NCBI RefSeq assembly: GCF_022129445.1
Contig: NZ_JADQAQ010000002.1
Location: forward strand, 1-64,000
DNA length: 64,000 nucleotides
Reading direction: 5' to 3'
Origin: Photobacterium sp. Ph5
GTDB taxonomy: Bacteria; Pseudomonadota; Gammaproteobacteria; Enterobacterales; Vibrionaceae
Shown here: positions 1-9,040 of the stretch, piece after piece
Numbering within the stretch: position 1 is the first letter of the stretch
Layout of the letters: the number at the start of each line of letters is the position of its first letter
The notes under the pieces: model-generated
The model's input: only the letters and a program-made list of their open reading frames with translations
What the model was told of the DNA's origin: nothing
Database searches by the model: none
Made by a program: the position numbers and the translations under genes

Positions 1-295
1 GACTTGCTGCTTCAGCGATAGCTGCAGCATCAATAAAGTCATTTTTATTGCCTTTTACATATTGAGGAGGAATGAGTTGAACCTGATGACCAAAATCAGC
101 ACATTTACGCGCTAACCAATGTGCACCACCACATGCTTCAAATGCGACAGTGGTTGTTTCTAAATTTGCTAGGAATTTAAGAAGTTGGCTTCGATTATAT
201 TTCTTACGTAGCACTTCTTTACCTGCGTAATTGTGTGCGACAGCATGAAAGCAGTGTTTACCTAAATCGATACCTAAGATGTGGATAGTAGACAT
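1..295 (-). mobile_element. IS110-family transposase, 5' part (cut by window edge)
   Basis: The reverse complement from the ATG at 295 reads about 98 codons and runs off the window. The start (GIDLGKHCFHAV) and a later stretch (FEACGGAHWLARK, then NKNDFIDAAAIAEA) match the N-terminal RuvC-like DEDD domain of IS110/IS1111 transposases. The first acidic residue sits in GIDLGK, the Glu in FEACGG and a later Asp in NDFIDA. These enzymes recombine circular element DNA into target sites and use an element-encoded bridge RNA. The usual four-residue stretch between QYVK and GNKND seen in many family members seems shortened here. Whether the whole element is intact cannot be seen. Confidence 0.85.
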
Positions 296-389
296 ATGGT
301 TCACCTCTTTGAAAGCCTACCCTAAGCCTAACGGCTTAGGATGAGGCGGACCATATAATTAAGCGACGATCTATCTCTAGACCATCGCT
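294..389. repeat. nested hairpins in the IS110 non-coding end
   Basis: Upstream of the transposase ATG there is a perfect 8-bp inverted repeat (321-328 and 333-340, loop TAAC). It is nested inside an imperfect 14-bp inverted repeat (294-307 and 343-356, three central mismatches, including the start codon region). A second hairpin follows (362-371 and 380-389, two mismatches). In IS110-group elements the non-coding end can encode the bridge RNA, so this could be part of it, but only about 113 nt separate the transposase start from the next gene. The exact element end is not determined. Confidence 0.5.
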
Positions 390-408
390 CTCTTAAGTAC
401 TTATCAGT

Positions 409-1755
409 TTATTCTTGGCAAATTAGGCTCGCAACTTTTGCTTCTCTTTGTGGCACATACCATGAATCCAATCCAGCTTGAACTAACTGTGTCGCTTGTT
501 CTGGTGTCATTGTGCCATTTAAGACAGCAACACTGGTTTGATCAATTTGAGCCTCAAAACTCTGTTTACCCCGAGATAAAATCTGCGCAGCACTTCGGAT
601 AGTAGAATCACACTCATTACGCCATCCCATCATTTCCTTCGCTATCGGGTTTTCAACCTCGAAGAAATGGTTAGATAACGAGAAGAAACCAGGAATAGCG
701 TTAGTCAATAGCTCAGCATACTCCGCCGTTGTCATCCATTCTAATAACGCTTTTGCCGCTGGATTATTCTGTGCCTTGGTATTTAACCCTATACCAATAT
801 CAGTATGATCACTGAAGTAACATTCATCACCGCGATTTTCCACCGGAGGCGGAAATACGCCAAAATCAAGCTGTCCTGTAAAGGTGCTGATATCCCAAGA
901 ACCTGCAGGATAAATAGCTGCCTTCCCTGTTTTGAACAATTCTATAGAATCGGCATATTTACGAGTCTGATAACCCTTACCTAAAAACTTATTCCAATTC
1001 GCTAACTCCTGAAACACTTGTCGGTATTTGGGTGAATCAAAACGCTCAGTGCCGTTAATCAACCCTAATCGCCCATCTTCGCCTTTCCAGTAATTAGGCC
1101 CTATATTTTGAAAGCCCATAGTACTGGCTTCCCATTTATCATTCGTGCCCATTGCTAAAGGCACATACTGACCATTATTTTTAATCATATTCAAAACATG
1201 ATTAAACTCAGCTGTTGTTTTAGGTATGCTTAAGTCGAGTTTTTTAAATACGTCTTTATTGTAGAAAAAGCCATGGATCACAGAGGCCATCGGTAAACAG
1301 AATGTCTGAGCACCTGAATCAGTTTGCCAAGGACTCAATGCAAAGCTCGGGAAGTTTTCCATTCCAGCCATTTCTGTAATATCGCTAAGATGTCCCTGAC
1401 TAAACAGCTTTAACGAACCATCAAATGGACGACAGGCAATTAGGTCACCAGCGCTACCATTGGCAAGATTAGTATTCAAGTCATCGAGAAATGAGGTTAA
1501 CCCTTCTGGTGAGCGATAGGTGATTTTAATATTAGGATAATGTTTATTAAATGCTGGAATAATCTTCTCTTTCCAAATCGCATCATCTTGTCGCCAAGAA
1601 TCAACTAATACCGTACCTTTTAGTGAAGAATCATACACTTCTGCACTCACTGATAGCGATGAAAAACCAGCAAATACAATACCACCCACAACAAGACTAC
1701 GACATAAGGTTGATTGAACCTTTGTATAAAAAGGAGAAGCTATTATCTGTTTCAT
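409..1755 (-). CDS. Extracellular solute-binding protein, family 1 (sugar type)
   Basis: 448 residues with a signal peptide of about 39 residues ending SVSA. The mature part has the lay-out of family 1 periplasmic binding proteins: an N-terminal lobe starting VLVDSWRQDD, a linker around the middle, and a C-terminal part with the typical GKAAIYPAGSW stretch. No permease or ATPase gene is next to it. It starts 2 bases after the stop of the chemoreceptor gene upstream on the same strand, so the two are almost certainly co-transcribed and translationally coupled. The likely role is to bind a sugar-like ligand in the periplasm and present it to that receptor, or to a distant transporter. The ligand cannot be told. 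Confidence 0.8.
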   Translation of the reverse strand: MKQIIASPFYTKVQSTLCRSLVVGGIVFAGFSSLSVSAEVYDSSLKGTVLVDSWRQDDAIWKEKIIPAFNKHYPNIKITYRSPEGLTSFLDDLNTNLANGSAGDLIACRPFDGSLKLFSQGHLSDITEMAGMENFPSFALSPWQTDSGAQTFCLPMASVIHGFFYNKDVFKKLDLSIPKTTAEFNHVLNMIKNNGQYVPLAMGTNDKWEASTMGFQNIGPNYWKGEDGRLGLINGTERFDSPKYRQVFQELANWNKFLGKGYQTRKYADSIELFKTGKAAIYPAGSWDISTFTGQLDFGVFPPPVENRGDECYFSDHTDIGIGLNTKAQNNPAAKALLEWMTTAEYAELLTNAIPGFFSLSNHFFEVENPIAKEMMGWRNECDSTIRSAAQILSRGKQSFEAQIDQTSVAVLNGTMTPEQATQLVQAGLDSWYVPQREAKVASLICQE

Positions 1756-1757
1756 AT

Positions 1758-3737
1758 TTATACCTTAAATCGTTCAATCAATTGGCGTTGCTCTGCAGCT
1801 AGTTTTGACAGCGACTCACTACTGTTTGCAGACTCACGAGCTTCTGATTCTGCGTTATAAGCAACACTCGCAATCCCATTAATATGCTCAGCGACATCTT
1901 GACTCACTGAAATCTGCTCTTCGGTGGCATGAGCAACTTGTTCTGCCATCTCAAGAATAACGTGCATACGATCTGCTATCGTTTGTAATGTTTCATCGGT
2001 TAAGCGTGTCTGTTCAACACATTGTTCCGTTTGTTTATGACTTCTCGCCATGACCTTAGTTACCATTTCAGCGCTGTGCTGAAGGTTATCGATCATCTCA
2101 TTTATTTCTTCTGTTGATTGTTGAGTTCGATTTGCTAAAGCACGTACTTCATCAGCAACCACTGCAAAACCACGCCCTTGCTCACCCGCACGTGCAGCCT
2201 CAATCGCCGCGTTAAGAGCCAACAAATTCGTTTGCTCAGCAATGCCACGGATGACATCTAAGATACTACCGATATTCACCGTAAAACTTTCTAGTTTACG
2301 CGTTATATCCACCGCCTCAGTAATGTCAACCGATAGCTGTTCTGTGATATTTCTACTATTAAAAACCAAGTCTCGCCCTTGTTGTGCTGCTTGATTTACT
2401 TCATTTACTTCACTCACAGTAAGATCAGATGAACGTGAAATTTCTTTCGCGCTGACTTCTAATTCAGAAATTGCAGCAGCAACTTGATCTGTTCGTTGTT
2501 TTTGATCTTCGACACGACTCATTGCTTGCTCGCTTGTAACGGCAGTTTTATTTGCCTCTGTTACTAGTTGTAATGAGCCGTCGTTAATTTTGGTAAGAAT
2601 TTCAGCCATACTTTCAGATAGCTGATCAATTGAGCGAGACAGCGCACCAAATTCACACTGAGATTGGTAATTAGTACGTTGAGTCATATCGCCCGCCGTC
2701 ATCTTACGTAGCACCGCATTAATACGTGCTAATGGCGTGTGGATACTTTTTGCTGTTGTGAAGGCAATAATTAACGCTATCGCACCAGAAATCAAACAGG
2801 CAATAATAATACTGTACGTCGCTTGGTTGGCTGCAGCATCAGCAGCATTTCGACTATTAGATGCATTGCTACTCGCATACTGCATATAGTCATTAAGTGC
2901 CGTTTGAGTAATAACAACCTGCTGATTAGACTGTTGATTCAGCGCTGACAGTTGACTTTCTAGCTGGTTATTTTCAGCCATAACTGCCAACAAGCCTGTT
3001 TTACCCAATGCTAAATCATGAACACGTTGTAAATTACGCGCATAACGCGCTTTCACATCTTCCGGCACATTAATACGCTCTAAACCTTGTTTTGCTAATT
3101 CAATATCTTTAGCAAGTACTTGGCTTAGTTTTTCAAAGTTAGTGTTTTTATTAGCACGACGAACATTTTTTAAGTCACGACTAATACCACTGGTAATAAG
3201 TTCTGCTCGATTGCTTAAAGAACGTTTTACACTCGCACGTTGAAGTAATAAATTCGCGGCCCATTGATAAGTATCTTCTAATCGAAGAAACGACAAATTA
3301 AGCTCTGTTAATCGGTCATTAACAGCAACCCATTGATTGTGCGTGTTAATTGTTTTTTGTGATAATTCAAAAAACTTATCGGCTGCAGCGAGCGCCGTTG
3401 AAAGTTTTAGTTTCGCTTCCTCATCAACAGCATATTGCAATGCTTGTTGTTTTGCAGCGTTAAATTCACGTTGAGACTGTGATACCGCTTCTTTCTTTTC
3501 TGCTAATAAATTTGACGATTGAGTAGTTCGATAATCAACAACTGTTAGTTGATTTTCACGTAAACTCGCGAGTAATTGACTGGCAGATGTAACCATAGGC
3601 GTCGATACCTCTGTTACATCAGTAAGACGATCATGGATCCTACTAGTATTGATATAACTAATACTTCCAACTACGGCAATAAGAATAAACATTATTATAA
3701 AGCCGACAATGGTGCGCTGTACTATTGATAATGACAT
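1758..3737 (-). CDS. Methyl-accepting chemotaxis protein
   Basis: 659 residues. TM1 lies at about 10-30, and a long, mostly helical periplasmic domain at about 31-305, of the size of a double four-helix bundle. TM2 is at about 306-327, a HAMP domain follows to about 380, and the cytoplasmic signalling coiled coil covers the rest. The conserved hairpin tip is present ([19 protein letters not shown]). There is no C-terminal NWETF-type pentapeptide for CheR/CheB docking. It is the first gene of a two-gene operon with the binding protein downstream, which suggests that it senses that protein's ligand. The region upstream (3738-4077) is very AT-rich and should hold the promoter. Confidence 0.92.
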   Translation of the reverse strand: MSLSIVQRTIVGFIIMFILIAVVGSISYINTSRIHDRLTDVTEVSTPMVTSASQLLASLRENQLTVVDYRTTQSSNLLAEKKEAVSQSQREFNAAKQQALQYAVDEEAKLKLSTALAAADKFFELSQKTINTHNQWVAVNDRLTELNLSFLRLEDTYQWAANLLLQRASVKRSLSNRAELITSGISRDLKNVRRANKNTNFEKLSQVLAKDIELAKQGLERINVPEDVKARYARNLQRVHDLALGKTGLLAVMAENNQLESQLSALNQQSNQQVVITQTALNDYMQYASSNASNSRNAADAAANQATYSIIIACLISGAIALIIAFTTAKSIHTPLARINAVLRKMTAGDMTQRTNYQSQCEFGALSRSIDQLSESMAEILTKINDGSLQLVTEANKTAVTSEQAMSRVEDQKQRTDQVAAAISELEVSAKEISRSSDLTVSEVNEVNQAAQQGRDLVFNSRNITEQLSVDITEAVDITRKLESFTVNIGSILDVIRGIAEQTNLLALNAAIEAARAGEQGRGFAVVADEVRALANRTQQSTEEINEMIDNLQHSAEMVTKVMARSHKQTEQCVEQTRLTDETLQTIADRMHVILEMAEQVAHATEEQISVSQDVAEHINGIASVAYNAESEARESANSSESLSKLAAEQRQLIERFKV

Positions 3738-4077
3738 AACATGCTTCTATTTATAATTAAATCACGCCGCAGCTGATTAAATAAGATAAGTATAAATATA
3801 CTTATTTCACGGTTCTAAATAAAAAATTAACAACAGAATCAATATCAAGATCACACTTTATTATTTAAATAGTGGTAAAGGTATTTATTAATTTTAACAA
3901 AAACCCTTATAAATTCCAATTTGGTATTAAGTTACAGTTTTTTTAAATTAAAAAACAACTAATGCGATATACCTCATATAAATACTTTTAATTTTTACTT
4001 ATCTCACTTAATTAAACTTAGCGTATATGCAACAATATACCTTTATAATTCAAAGATTGATGATAAGAGATAATTCC
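3738..4077. other. AT-rich divergent intergenic region
   Basis: About 340 bases between the chemoreceptor (minus) and the lipoate-ligase-like gene (plus). Very rich in A and T, with poly-T and poly-A tracts around 3920-3955. It presumably carries both divergent promoters. I see no clear operator, hairpin or RNA gene. Confidence 0.6.
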
Positions 4078-5070
4078 ATGCAACTTTCTATCTATTATTC
4101 GGAATCAACAGACCCATGCTTCAACCAAGCGATTGAGGAAACACTCCTAAAACAAGCCAATAGTCACAATATTATTGCTTTTTTATGGCAAAATCAGCGT
4201 TCTGTTAATATAGGAAGAGACCAAAATCCTTGGCGTGTATGTAAGCCAAAACTACTTCGGAATGAAAATATTAATATTGTTCGGCGTCATACAATTGGCG
4301 GTGCTATATATCAAGATTTGACACATACAAATATTGCGTTAATCGGCCCTACTCATTATTTAACTCAAGCCATAATTGAACAAATATTAATGGGAACATT
4401 TGAGCCACTAAAAATTGATATCACAATATCTGATGACCTTGAGTGTTTAGTTGAAAACAAAAAAGTTTCTAATACAGCACTATCAATCTCAGAAAATTAT
4501 TTGTTTTTTCACACTACCTTAAGAGTAAATACCTCTCTTACTGATATATCAAAATATATGAATAGTCGTTATTCTATTCTCAACCATCAAAACCTTGAAC
4601 GATCTTATACCTCAATCAATCAACATGTTCGTCCATTAGAGCATAATGAATTATGTCATTACATTAGCGATAGTATTCAAAAAACACTCAATCTTAATGT
4701 TGAGAATACCATTATTGTAAATAACCAACATCCAGACTGGATTGAGTTTAGTACCAATTTCTACCGTCTGAAAAGTTGGGACTGGAATTATGGTCAGTCA
4801 CCTAGTTTTATTGAATCATTAGAGACTAAATTTTCATGGGGACAAGTAGAACTCAAATTAAACGTTGATGATGGAGTCGTCACCAAAATCTACTATGACG
4901 CACCTATTGAATACCACAATATGATGAATGACTTAAGCCAAGCTGCGATTGGTTATCCCTTTAACGCCAAATCTATTATATCCATTGTGTGTGGACTGCT
5001 ACTCACTCATTCAGGGCATTATAATGAACTAATGGCACTCTCCGAATGGTTACAACAAGAAATTGCATAA
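4078..5070 (+). CDS. Divergent lipoate-protein ligase A-like protein
   Basis: 330 residues from the ATG at 4078. An upstream in-frame ATG at 4027 would add 17 residues that do not fit the family, so the later start is preferred. It aligns by eye along its whole length with LplA (N-terminus LSIYYSESTDPCFNQAIEE, then LWQNQRSVNIGRDQNPW, and a C-terminal accessory domain with WDWNYGQSP and SWGQVEL). LplA adenylates lipoate and transfers it to a lysine of E2 and GcvH proteins. The lipoate-binding motif usually read as RRSSGGGAVFHD is here RRHTIGGAIYQD, and the lysine motif KVSG is KVSN with the catalytic Lys kept. It may therefore be a paralogue with altered substrate or activity. Confidence 0.75.
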   Translation: MQLSIYYSESTDPCFNQAIEETLLKQANSHNIIAFLWQNQRSVNIGRDQNPWRVCKPKLLRNENINIVRRHTIGGAIYQDLTHTNIALIGPTHYLTQAIIEQILMGTFEPLKIDITISDDLECLVENKKVSNTALSISENYLFFHTTLRVNTSLTDISKYMNSRYSILNHQNLERSYTSINQHVRPLEHNELCHYISDSIQKTLNLNVENTIIVNNQHPDWIEFSTNFYRLKSWDWNYGQSPSFIESLETKFSWGQVELKLNVDDGVVTKIYYDAPIEYHNMMNDLSQAAIGYPFNAKSIISIVCGLLLTHSGHYNELMALSEWLQQEIA

Positions 5071-5550
5071 CGCTAAAGGTGCTAACTTTTAAGGAAAAAT
5101 TTACTTTTATGTCTATATATTGAACTAAATCAAGTGAGCATCAATTACACAAATTTTCTCATTAACAACTTCTTGACTTTGGCAGAGGCGGCACCAAATC
5201 TAGCTTATCTGCTTTTCCCACAGAGTTATGCACAGCTTCTGTGGATAATCGGTACGATTTGTGACTTCTTTCTAGACTTATACCAACGATAGCTTTATAA
5301 ATATAACGAATAGGAATAACACAAAATAAGCATTAAAATTCATAAGGTTAAATTAAAATACCACAAATATTAACCTTGAATTATTATTAATTTCACTTTA
5401 TTTATGGCATGAAAATACTGTGAATAAATCACTTTATTTACTCATAATTCAACACAACTTTATAATAAATTTATGCTATACCCCATATAGAAAACATACA
5501 TAAAAAAAACACCAGCTTACACTGATGGTTTTTAATTAAGAGTAAATCAA
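5071..5550. other. Intergenic region with two DnaA-box-like sites
   Basis: 480 bases without a gene. At 5226-5234 there is ttatgcaca and at 5240-5248 the inverse complement of ttatccaca. Both fit the TTATNCACA DnaA box, in opposite orientation and 5 nt apart, and both sit within a short inverted repeat (5218-5224 with 5238-5244). The rest is AT-rich and featureless. There is no dnaA/dnaN/gidA context, so this is not the chromosomal origin. Confidence 0.5.
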
Positions 5551-6792
5551 CTAACGCCTCTTACGTCTTAAAAATGTCATCATTCCAAGTAAAACTAAAG
5601 ATAAAGCACCAATATGACCGCCACTTCCACTATCATCTTTCGCTATATTACAATTATTAGCTGAAATACTGTCGTTACAATCCATTTCAGCGTCCGCTTT
5701 TTCTTTGGCTAAAAATTCAGGTAATGTGATAGCTTGCTCAGGTAATACAGCAACAGATTCATTAATCCAACCATAATAAGTACCTACTCGGGCATAAAAC
5801 GTTGGACGTGTTAATGAGCCACATTGAGGCTCACCTGCTGAACCACCACTCACAATACCAATTTGAATCCAGTTACTATTGTTATCTTGGGTTAATAGTG
5901 GCCCACCGCTATCGCCGAAACAAGCATCCGGACCAATCAAGTCAGAGCCTTCAAGTTTACGAGCGGGTAATGTACAGAGTTTAGTCGTGTTTGATGGACT
6001 ATCGATAAAAATACCGGCAGGATCTTGAGACTCAAAGCGCTCATAACATTTATCAATTGGAAAACTTGCTAGTGTTGTTTCCAACAAGGTATCTGATGTA
6101 TCACCTTCATAGGCTAAGTTATTTTCTTCCGCTGTCTCTTCATCTTCTGACGTTGATATTGCTTCTGTAACCCCCCAACCTTGAACTTTGACGTTCTCTG
6201 GAAGATCTTTCTCGTTCCACTCAGCCTTTAATTTATCATCAAGTTCAACAGCTAAACTGGTTGATGCTAACGTAACTTTACCGACGCCATCAAAATCACG
6301 ATTAACTCGAATTAAAGCAACGTCATTATCTAATGCCGTATTAATAATCTCGGTTTCAAGATCAATACCGTTATCGGATGAAACTTGCAATAAAATAAGA
6401 GGATTATAATCAGGGTGAACAACAACATGAGTCGCCGAGTAAATATCTTTAATATCTGCTGACGCATTATCAACAAGGCCAGTGGTTACCGTAATATCTG
6501 ATGGTGCTGTTACAGCCAATCCTGATGCCCCTGCTCCTCCACCGATAACGACACAGTGAGCAGCTGTTAATAACCAGCGATCATTTAAAACAGTTGCACC
6601 GCAAAAGTGTGACTCATTCGCTTTATTAAAACGCAGTGACGCCATGAAGTTATCTTCAGTTGCGACCGTGACTTCAGAACCACCAATAATATACGGCGTT
6701 GTATTATGTTGTTCTGTTTGTGCGTAAACAGAACCACTTAGTCCTAAAGCAATACAGACACTCAAAGAGTGAGTTAATTTGTTCACCATCAT
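5551..6792 (-). CDS. Secreted trypsin-like serine protease with GlyGly-CTERM tail
   Basis: 413 residues: signal peptide about 1-24, a short propeptide, then the mature S1A domain starting IIGG near residue 35. The catalytic triad is visible: His in TAAHC, Asp in DNDVALI, Ser in GDSGGPL. Six residues before the Ser there is an Asp (chymotrypsin position 189), which predicts cleavage after Arg or Lys. The tail after about residue 385 has Gly/Ser, a hydrophobic helix and RRKRR, which is the GlyGly-CTERM signal cut by rhombosortase after type II secretion. It is similar in plan to VesB/VesC of Vibrio cholerae, and a paralogue follows at 6955-8010. Confidence 0.93.
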   Translation of the reverse strand: MMVNKLTHSLSVCIALGLSGSVYAQTEQHNTTPYIIGGSEVTVATEDNFMASLRFNKANESHFCGATVLNDRWLLTAAHCVVIGGGAGASGLAVTAPSDITVTTGLVDNASADIKDIYSATHVVVHPDYNPLILLQVSSDNGIDLETEIINTALDNDVALIRVNRDFDGVGKVTLASTSLAVELDDKLKAEWNEKDLPENVKVQGWGVTEAISTSEDEETAEENNLAYEGDTSDTLLETTLASFPIDKCYERFESQDPAGIFIDSPSNTTKLCTLPARKLEGSDLIGPDACFGDSGGPLLTQDNNSNWIQIGIVSGGSAGEPQCGSLTRPTFYARVGTYYGWINESVAVLPEQAITLPEFLAKEKADAEMDCNDSISANNCNIAKDDSGSGGHIGALSLVLLGMMTFLRRKRR

Positions 6793-6954
6793 TAAATCCT
6801 TTTAAAATACAGCTCATTTAATGATACCGAATACTCTTCATTGCTTGCTTAGAAAGATAAACGAGTTGCGACAGGCTTCTTTTTTCTATGTAACTTGTTT
6901 TAACAAACATAGAAAATATTAAACCAAGCCCACAGCAACTCATTTTAATTGTTA

Positions 6955-8010
6955 TTAGCTACGCTTTCTTCTTAACCAGCCCATTGCCAGCAATGACATC
7001 ACGAAACTTACGCCAACTGAGCCGCCACCACCTCCACTATCGGTGTTATTAGTATTGTCTTTGTCTGTTGACTCATCTTCAAAAGGTACTGGGGCTGGAA
7101 GAGTCGGTGTTTTTTCAGTAATGACATTACTGATCCAATCATCATAACCACCAACACGAGTGTACACATCGGGAAGACCAATCGCACATTCTATAGTTCC
7201 AAAGCTGGTGATACCTAACTGAATTTTAGAACCGTCTGCTCTTTCATAATAGAGCGGACCACCACTATCGCCTCTACACACACCAACACTACTCTGTTCA
7301 AGAGTACATAACTTTAAAGTATCAACACCACTTGATAACCAACTGCCGTTACTAGCCAGCATTTTGTTATAACACTCATTAGTAGGAAAATAACTAAGCT
7401 CAGTTTCCATTAAAACATCTGACCCAAAAGTAACACTATTAGATGTTAACCCCCAACCTTGAGCAATTAACTTTTGATTGCTATCAGATATTTCTGATTC
7501 GATTGTAAATGCTTCTTGCTCTGTAGGTAACGAAACAATAATGCCATTATCTACATTACGTGAAACAGCGATAAGTGCAATATCATTGACATAAGGCGTC
7601 TTTAATTGAGTTTCACTCGTACCTTCTACTAGAACTGTTCCCTCAGGTAAATAATCGGGATGCACAATAACTTCAACAGCCTGATAAGTATTGTTCGGCT
7701 CAAAATCAGAACGCCCTGTTACACCTGCATAAATTTTAATATCTTCTGTAGGTATCGTTTGCAATGAGGCATTTTGCGAACCTGTTCTTATACAGTGTGC
7801 TGCGGTTAATACCCAACGTTTAGCAATTAAACTTCCAGTACATTCCCAAGTCCCAGCTTGAATATACACAGTTGATAATTCTTCAGGATTTGTCTGAACT
7901 TCATTACCACCAATAATATACGCACTAATATCACTTTCTGATGCCGTGGCAGAAAGAGGAAAAGACACTATTCCCGCAATAGCTAGCCCCAACGTTTTTA
8001 TTTTATTCAT
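6955..8010 (-). CDS. Secreted S1A serine protease with GlyGly-CTERM tail and unusual S1 pocket
   Basis: 351 residues: signal peptide to about residue 23, IIGG at 32-35, His72 in TAAHC, Asp in VNDIALI, Ser in GDSGGPL. The C-terminus has a Gly-rich stretch, a hydrophobic helix and RRKRS, a GlyGly-CTERM sorting tail. Unlike its neighbour, the residue at chymotrypsin position 189 is Gly, and position 226 (in LPDVYTRV) is Asp. This pair is known from crab collagenase (brachyurin), which has broad specificity. It probably arose by duplication with the gene at 5551-6792; the roughly 160-base gap between them suggests separate or read-through transcription. An exported, type II secretion-dependent protease. 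Confidence 0.92.
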   Translation of the reverse strand: MNKIKTLGLAIAGIVSFPLSATASESDISAYIIGGNEVQTNPEELSTVYIQAGTWECTGSLIAKRWVLTAAHCIRTGSQNASLQTIPTEDIKIYAGVTGRSDFEPNNTYQAVEVIVHPDYLPEGTVLVEGTSETQLKTPYVNDIALIAVSRNVDNGIIVSLPTEQEAFTIESEISDSNQKLIAQGWGLTSNSVTFGSDVLMETELSYFPTNECYNKMLASNGSWLSSGVDTLKLCTLEQSSVGVCRGDSGGPLYYERADGSKIQLGITSFGTIECAIGLPDVYTRVGGYDDWISNVITEKTPTLPAPVPFEDESTDKDNTNNTDSGGGGGSVGVSFVMSLLAMGWLRRKRS

Positions 8011-8386
8011 ACAAGCCTTCTTAAATAGCTATTATTTTATTTAGACCTAACAAGATAACAAATAATTAACAGGCAAATATGTGCAACATTAAAATTAGTG
8101 ACATAGAACAAATATCTACAAGAAGATGGACTTATTTTTCATACGATCTCTTACTTGTTCATAGAGACATTAAAAATCTAGAATATCGAGTAAATATCAG
8201 ACGTTAAAAAGGTTAAAAATTAATTACTTTTTAGTTGGCTTCTGGATAATTTCCTATGACATTTTGCTTCTATTGGGTACTAAACAGTCTGATGTACTAT
8301 AAATTTCGTGATCTCGCGCTTGTTTTCTTCCCTTCTGTTTATTTGATGTGCATAATGTGCCCACAATAACTCTATGGACAATTCCC
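8011..8386. other. Divergent intergenic region
   Basis: About 376 bases between the protease gene (minus) and the PhnA-like gene (plus). AT-rich, and should carry both promoters. No distinctive hairpin, operator or small gene was recognised. Confidence 0.5.
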
Positions 8387-8959
8387 ATGACTATCGAACA
8401 AGCTTTAAAAGATCGTAGCGAATCAAAATGTGAACTATGTTCTTCTGAAAATAACCTAGCTGTATACGCAGTTCCAGCGTCTGAAGATAAGAGCGCAGGC
8501 TGTAGTGTATACCTTTGTGATACTTGCCGTGGTCAGCTTGAAGATCCAGAGACAACAGATGAAAACCACTGGCGTTGCCTAAACGACTCTATGTGGAGTC
8601 AGGTTCCAGCTGTACAAGTAATGGCTTACCGTCAACTTAAGCGTCTTTCTTCAAAAACTGACTGGGCAATGGACCTAGTTGACATGATGTACCTAGAAGA
8701 TGATGTTAAAGAGTGGGCTGATAAAGGTCTTGTTGAAGAAGAACAAGCTGCTATCCCTACTCTTGATGCAAACGGCGCTAAGCTACAAGCTGGTGACAAC
8801 GTAACTATCATCAAAGACCTTCCTGTTAAAGGTTCTAGCATGGTAATTAAACGTGGTACGCCTGTACGTAACATCAGCCTGACTGATAACCCTCTTCACA
8901 TCCAAGGCCGTGCAGACGGCGTTCAAATGGTTATCATTGCAGCATACACTAAAAAGTAA
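8387..8959 (+). CDS. PhnA/YjdM family zinc-ribbon protein
   Basis: 190 residues from the ATG at 8387, beginning MTIEQALKDRS as in the family; an upstream in-frame ATG at 8348 is less likely. The N-terminal zinc ribbon has Cys pairs (CELC near 14-17 and CDTC near 43-46). The C-terminal PhnA domain reads DANGAKLQAGD, then KDLPVKGSS and KRGTPVRNI. The family was named from the phosphonate operon of E. coli, but it is not needed for phosphonate use and its function is unsettled. It stands alone here, followed by a terminator hairpin at 8991-9025. Confidence 0.9.
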   Translation: MTIEQALKDRSESKCELCSSENNLAVYAVPASEDKSAGCSVYLCDTCRGQLEDPETTDENHWRCLNDSMWSQVPAVQVMAYRQLKRLSSKTDWAMDLVDMMYLEDDVKEWADKGLVEEEQAAIPTLDANGAKLQAGDNVTIIKDLPVKGSSMVIKRGTPVRNISLTDNPLHIQGRADGVQMVIIAAYTKK

Positions 8960-8990
8960 TTCTTTAGTCTTCGCTGATCATAGATAAAAG

Positions 8991-9025
8991 AAAGCCCTTA
9001 GCGATCTTATCGTTAAGGGCTTTTT
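8991..9025. terminator. Rho-independent terminator
   Basis: A 10-bp stem (8991-9000 with 9014-9023) is followed by a T run, and preceded by A on the other strand. It can serve both the PhnA-like gene and the convergent RDD gene. Confidence 0.85.
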
Positions 9026-9040
9026 ATCCACTACAGATTT

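Noticed and set aside
4027-4077. N-terminal extension of the lipoate-ligase-like gene from ATG 4027
   Set aside because: The added 17 residues do not fit the family and the internal ATG at 4078 aligns with the LplA N-terminus.
5218-5248. A chromosomal replication origin
   Set aside because: Only two DnaA-box matches and no dnaA, dnaN or gidA genes or AT-rich unwinding element arrangement nearby.
6188-6409. Plus-strand open frames inside the protease and other genes
   Set aside because: They lie opposite well-supported coding regions, show no family features and are shadows of the real genes.
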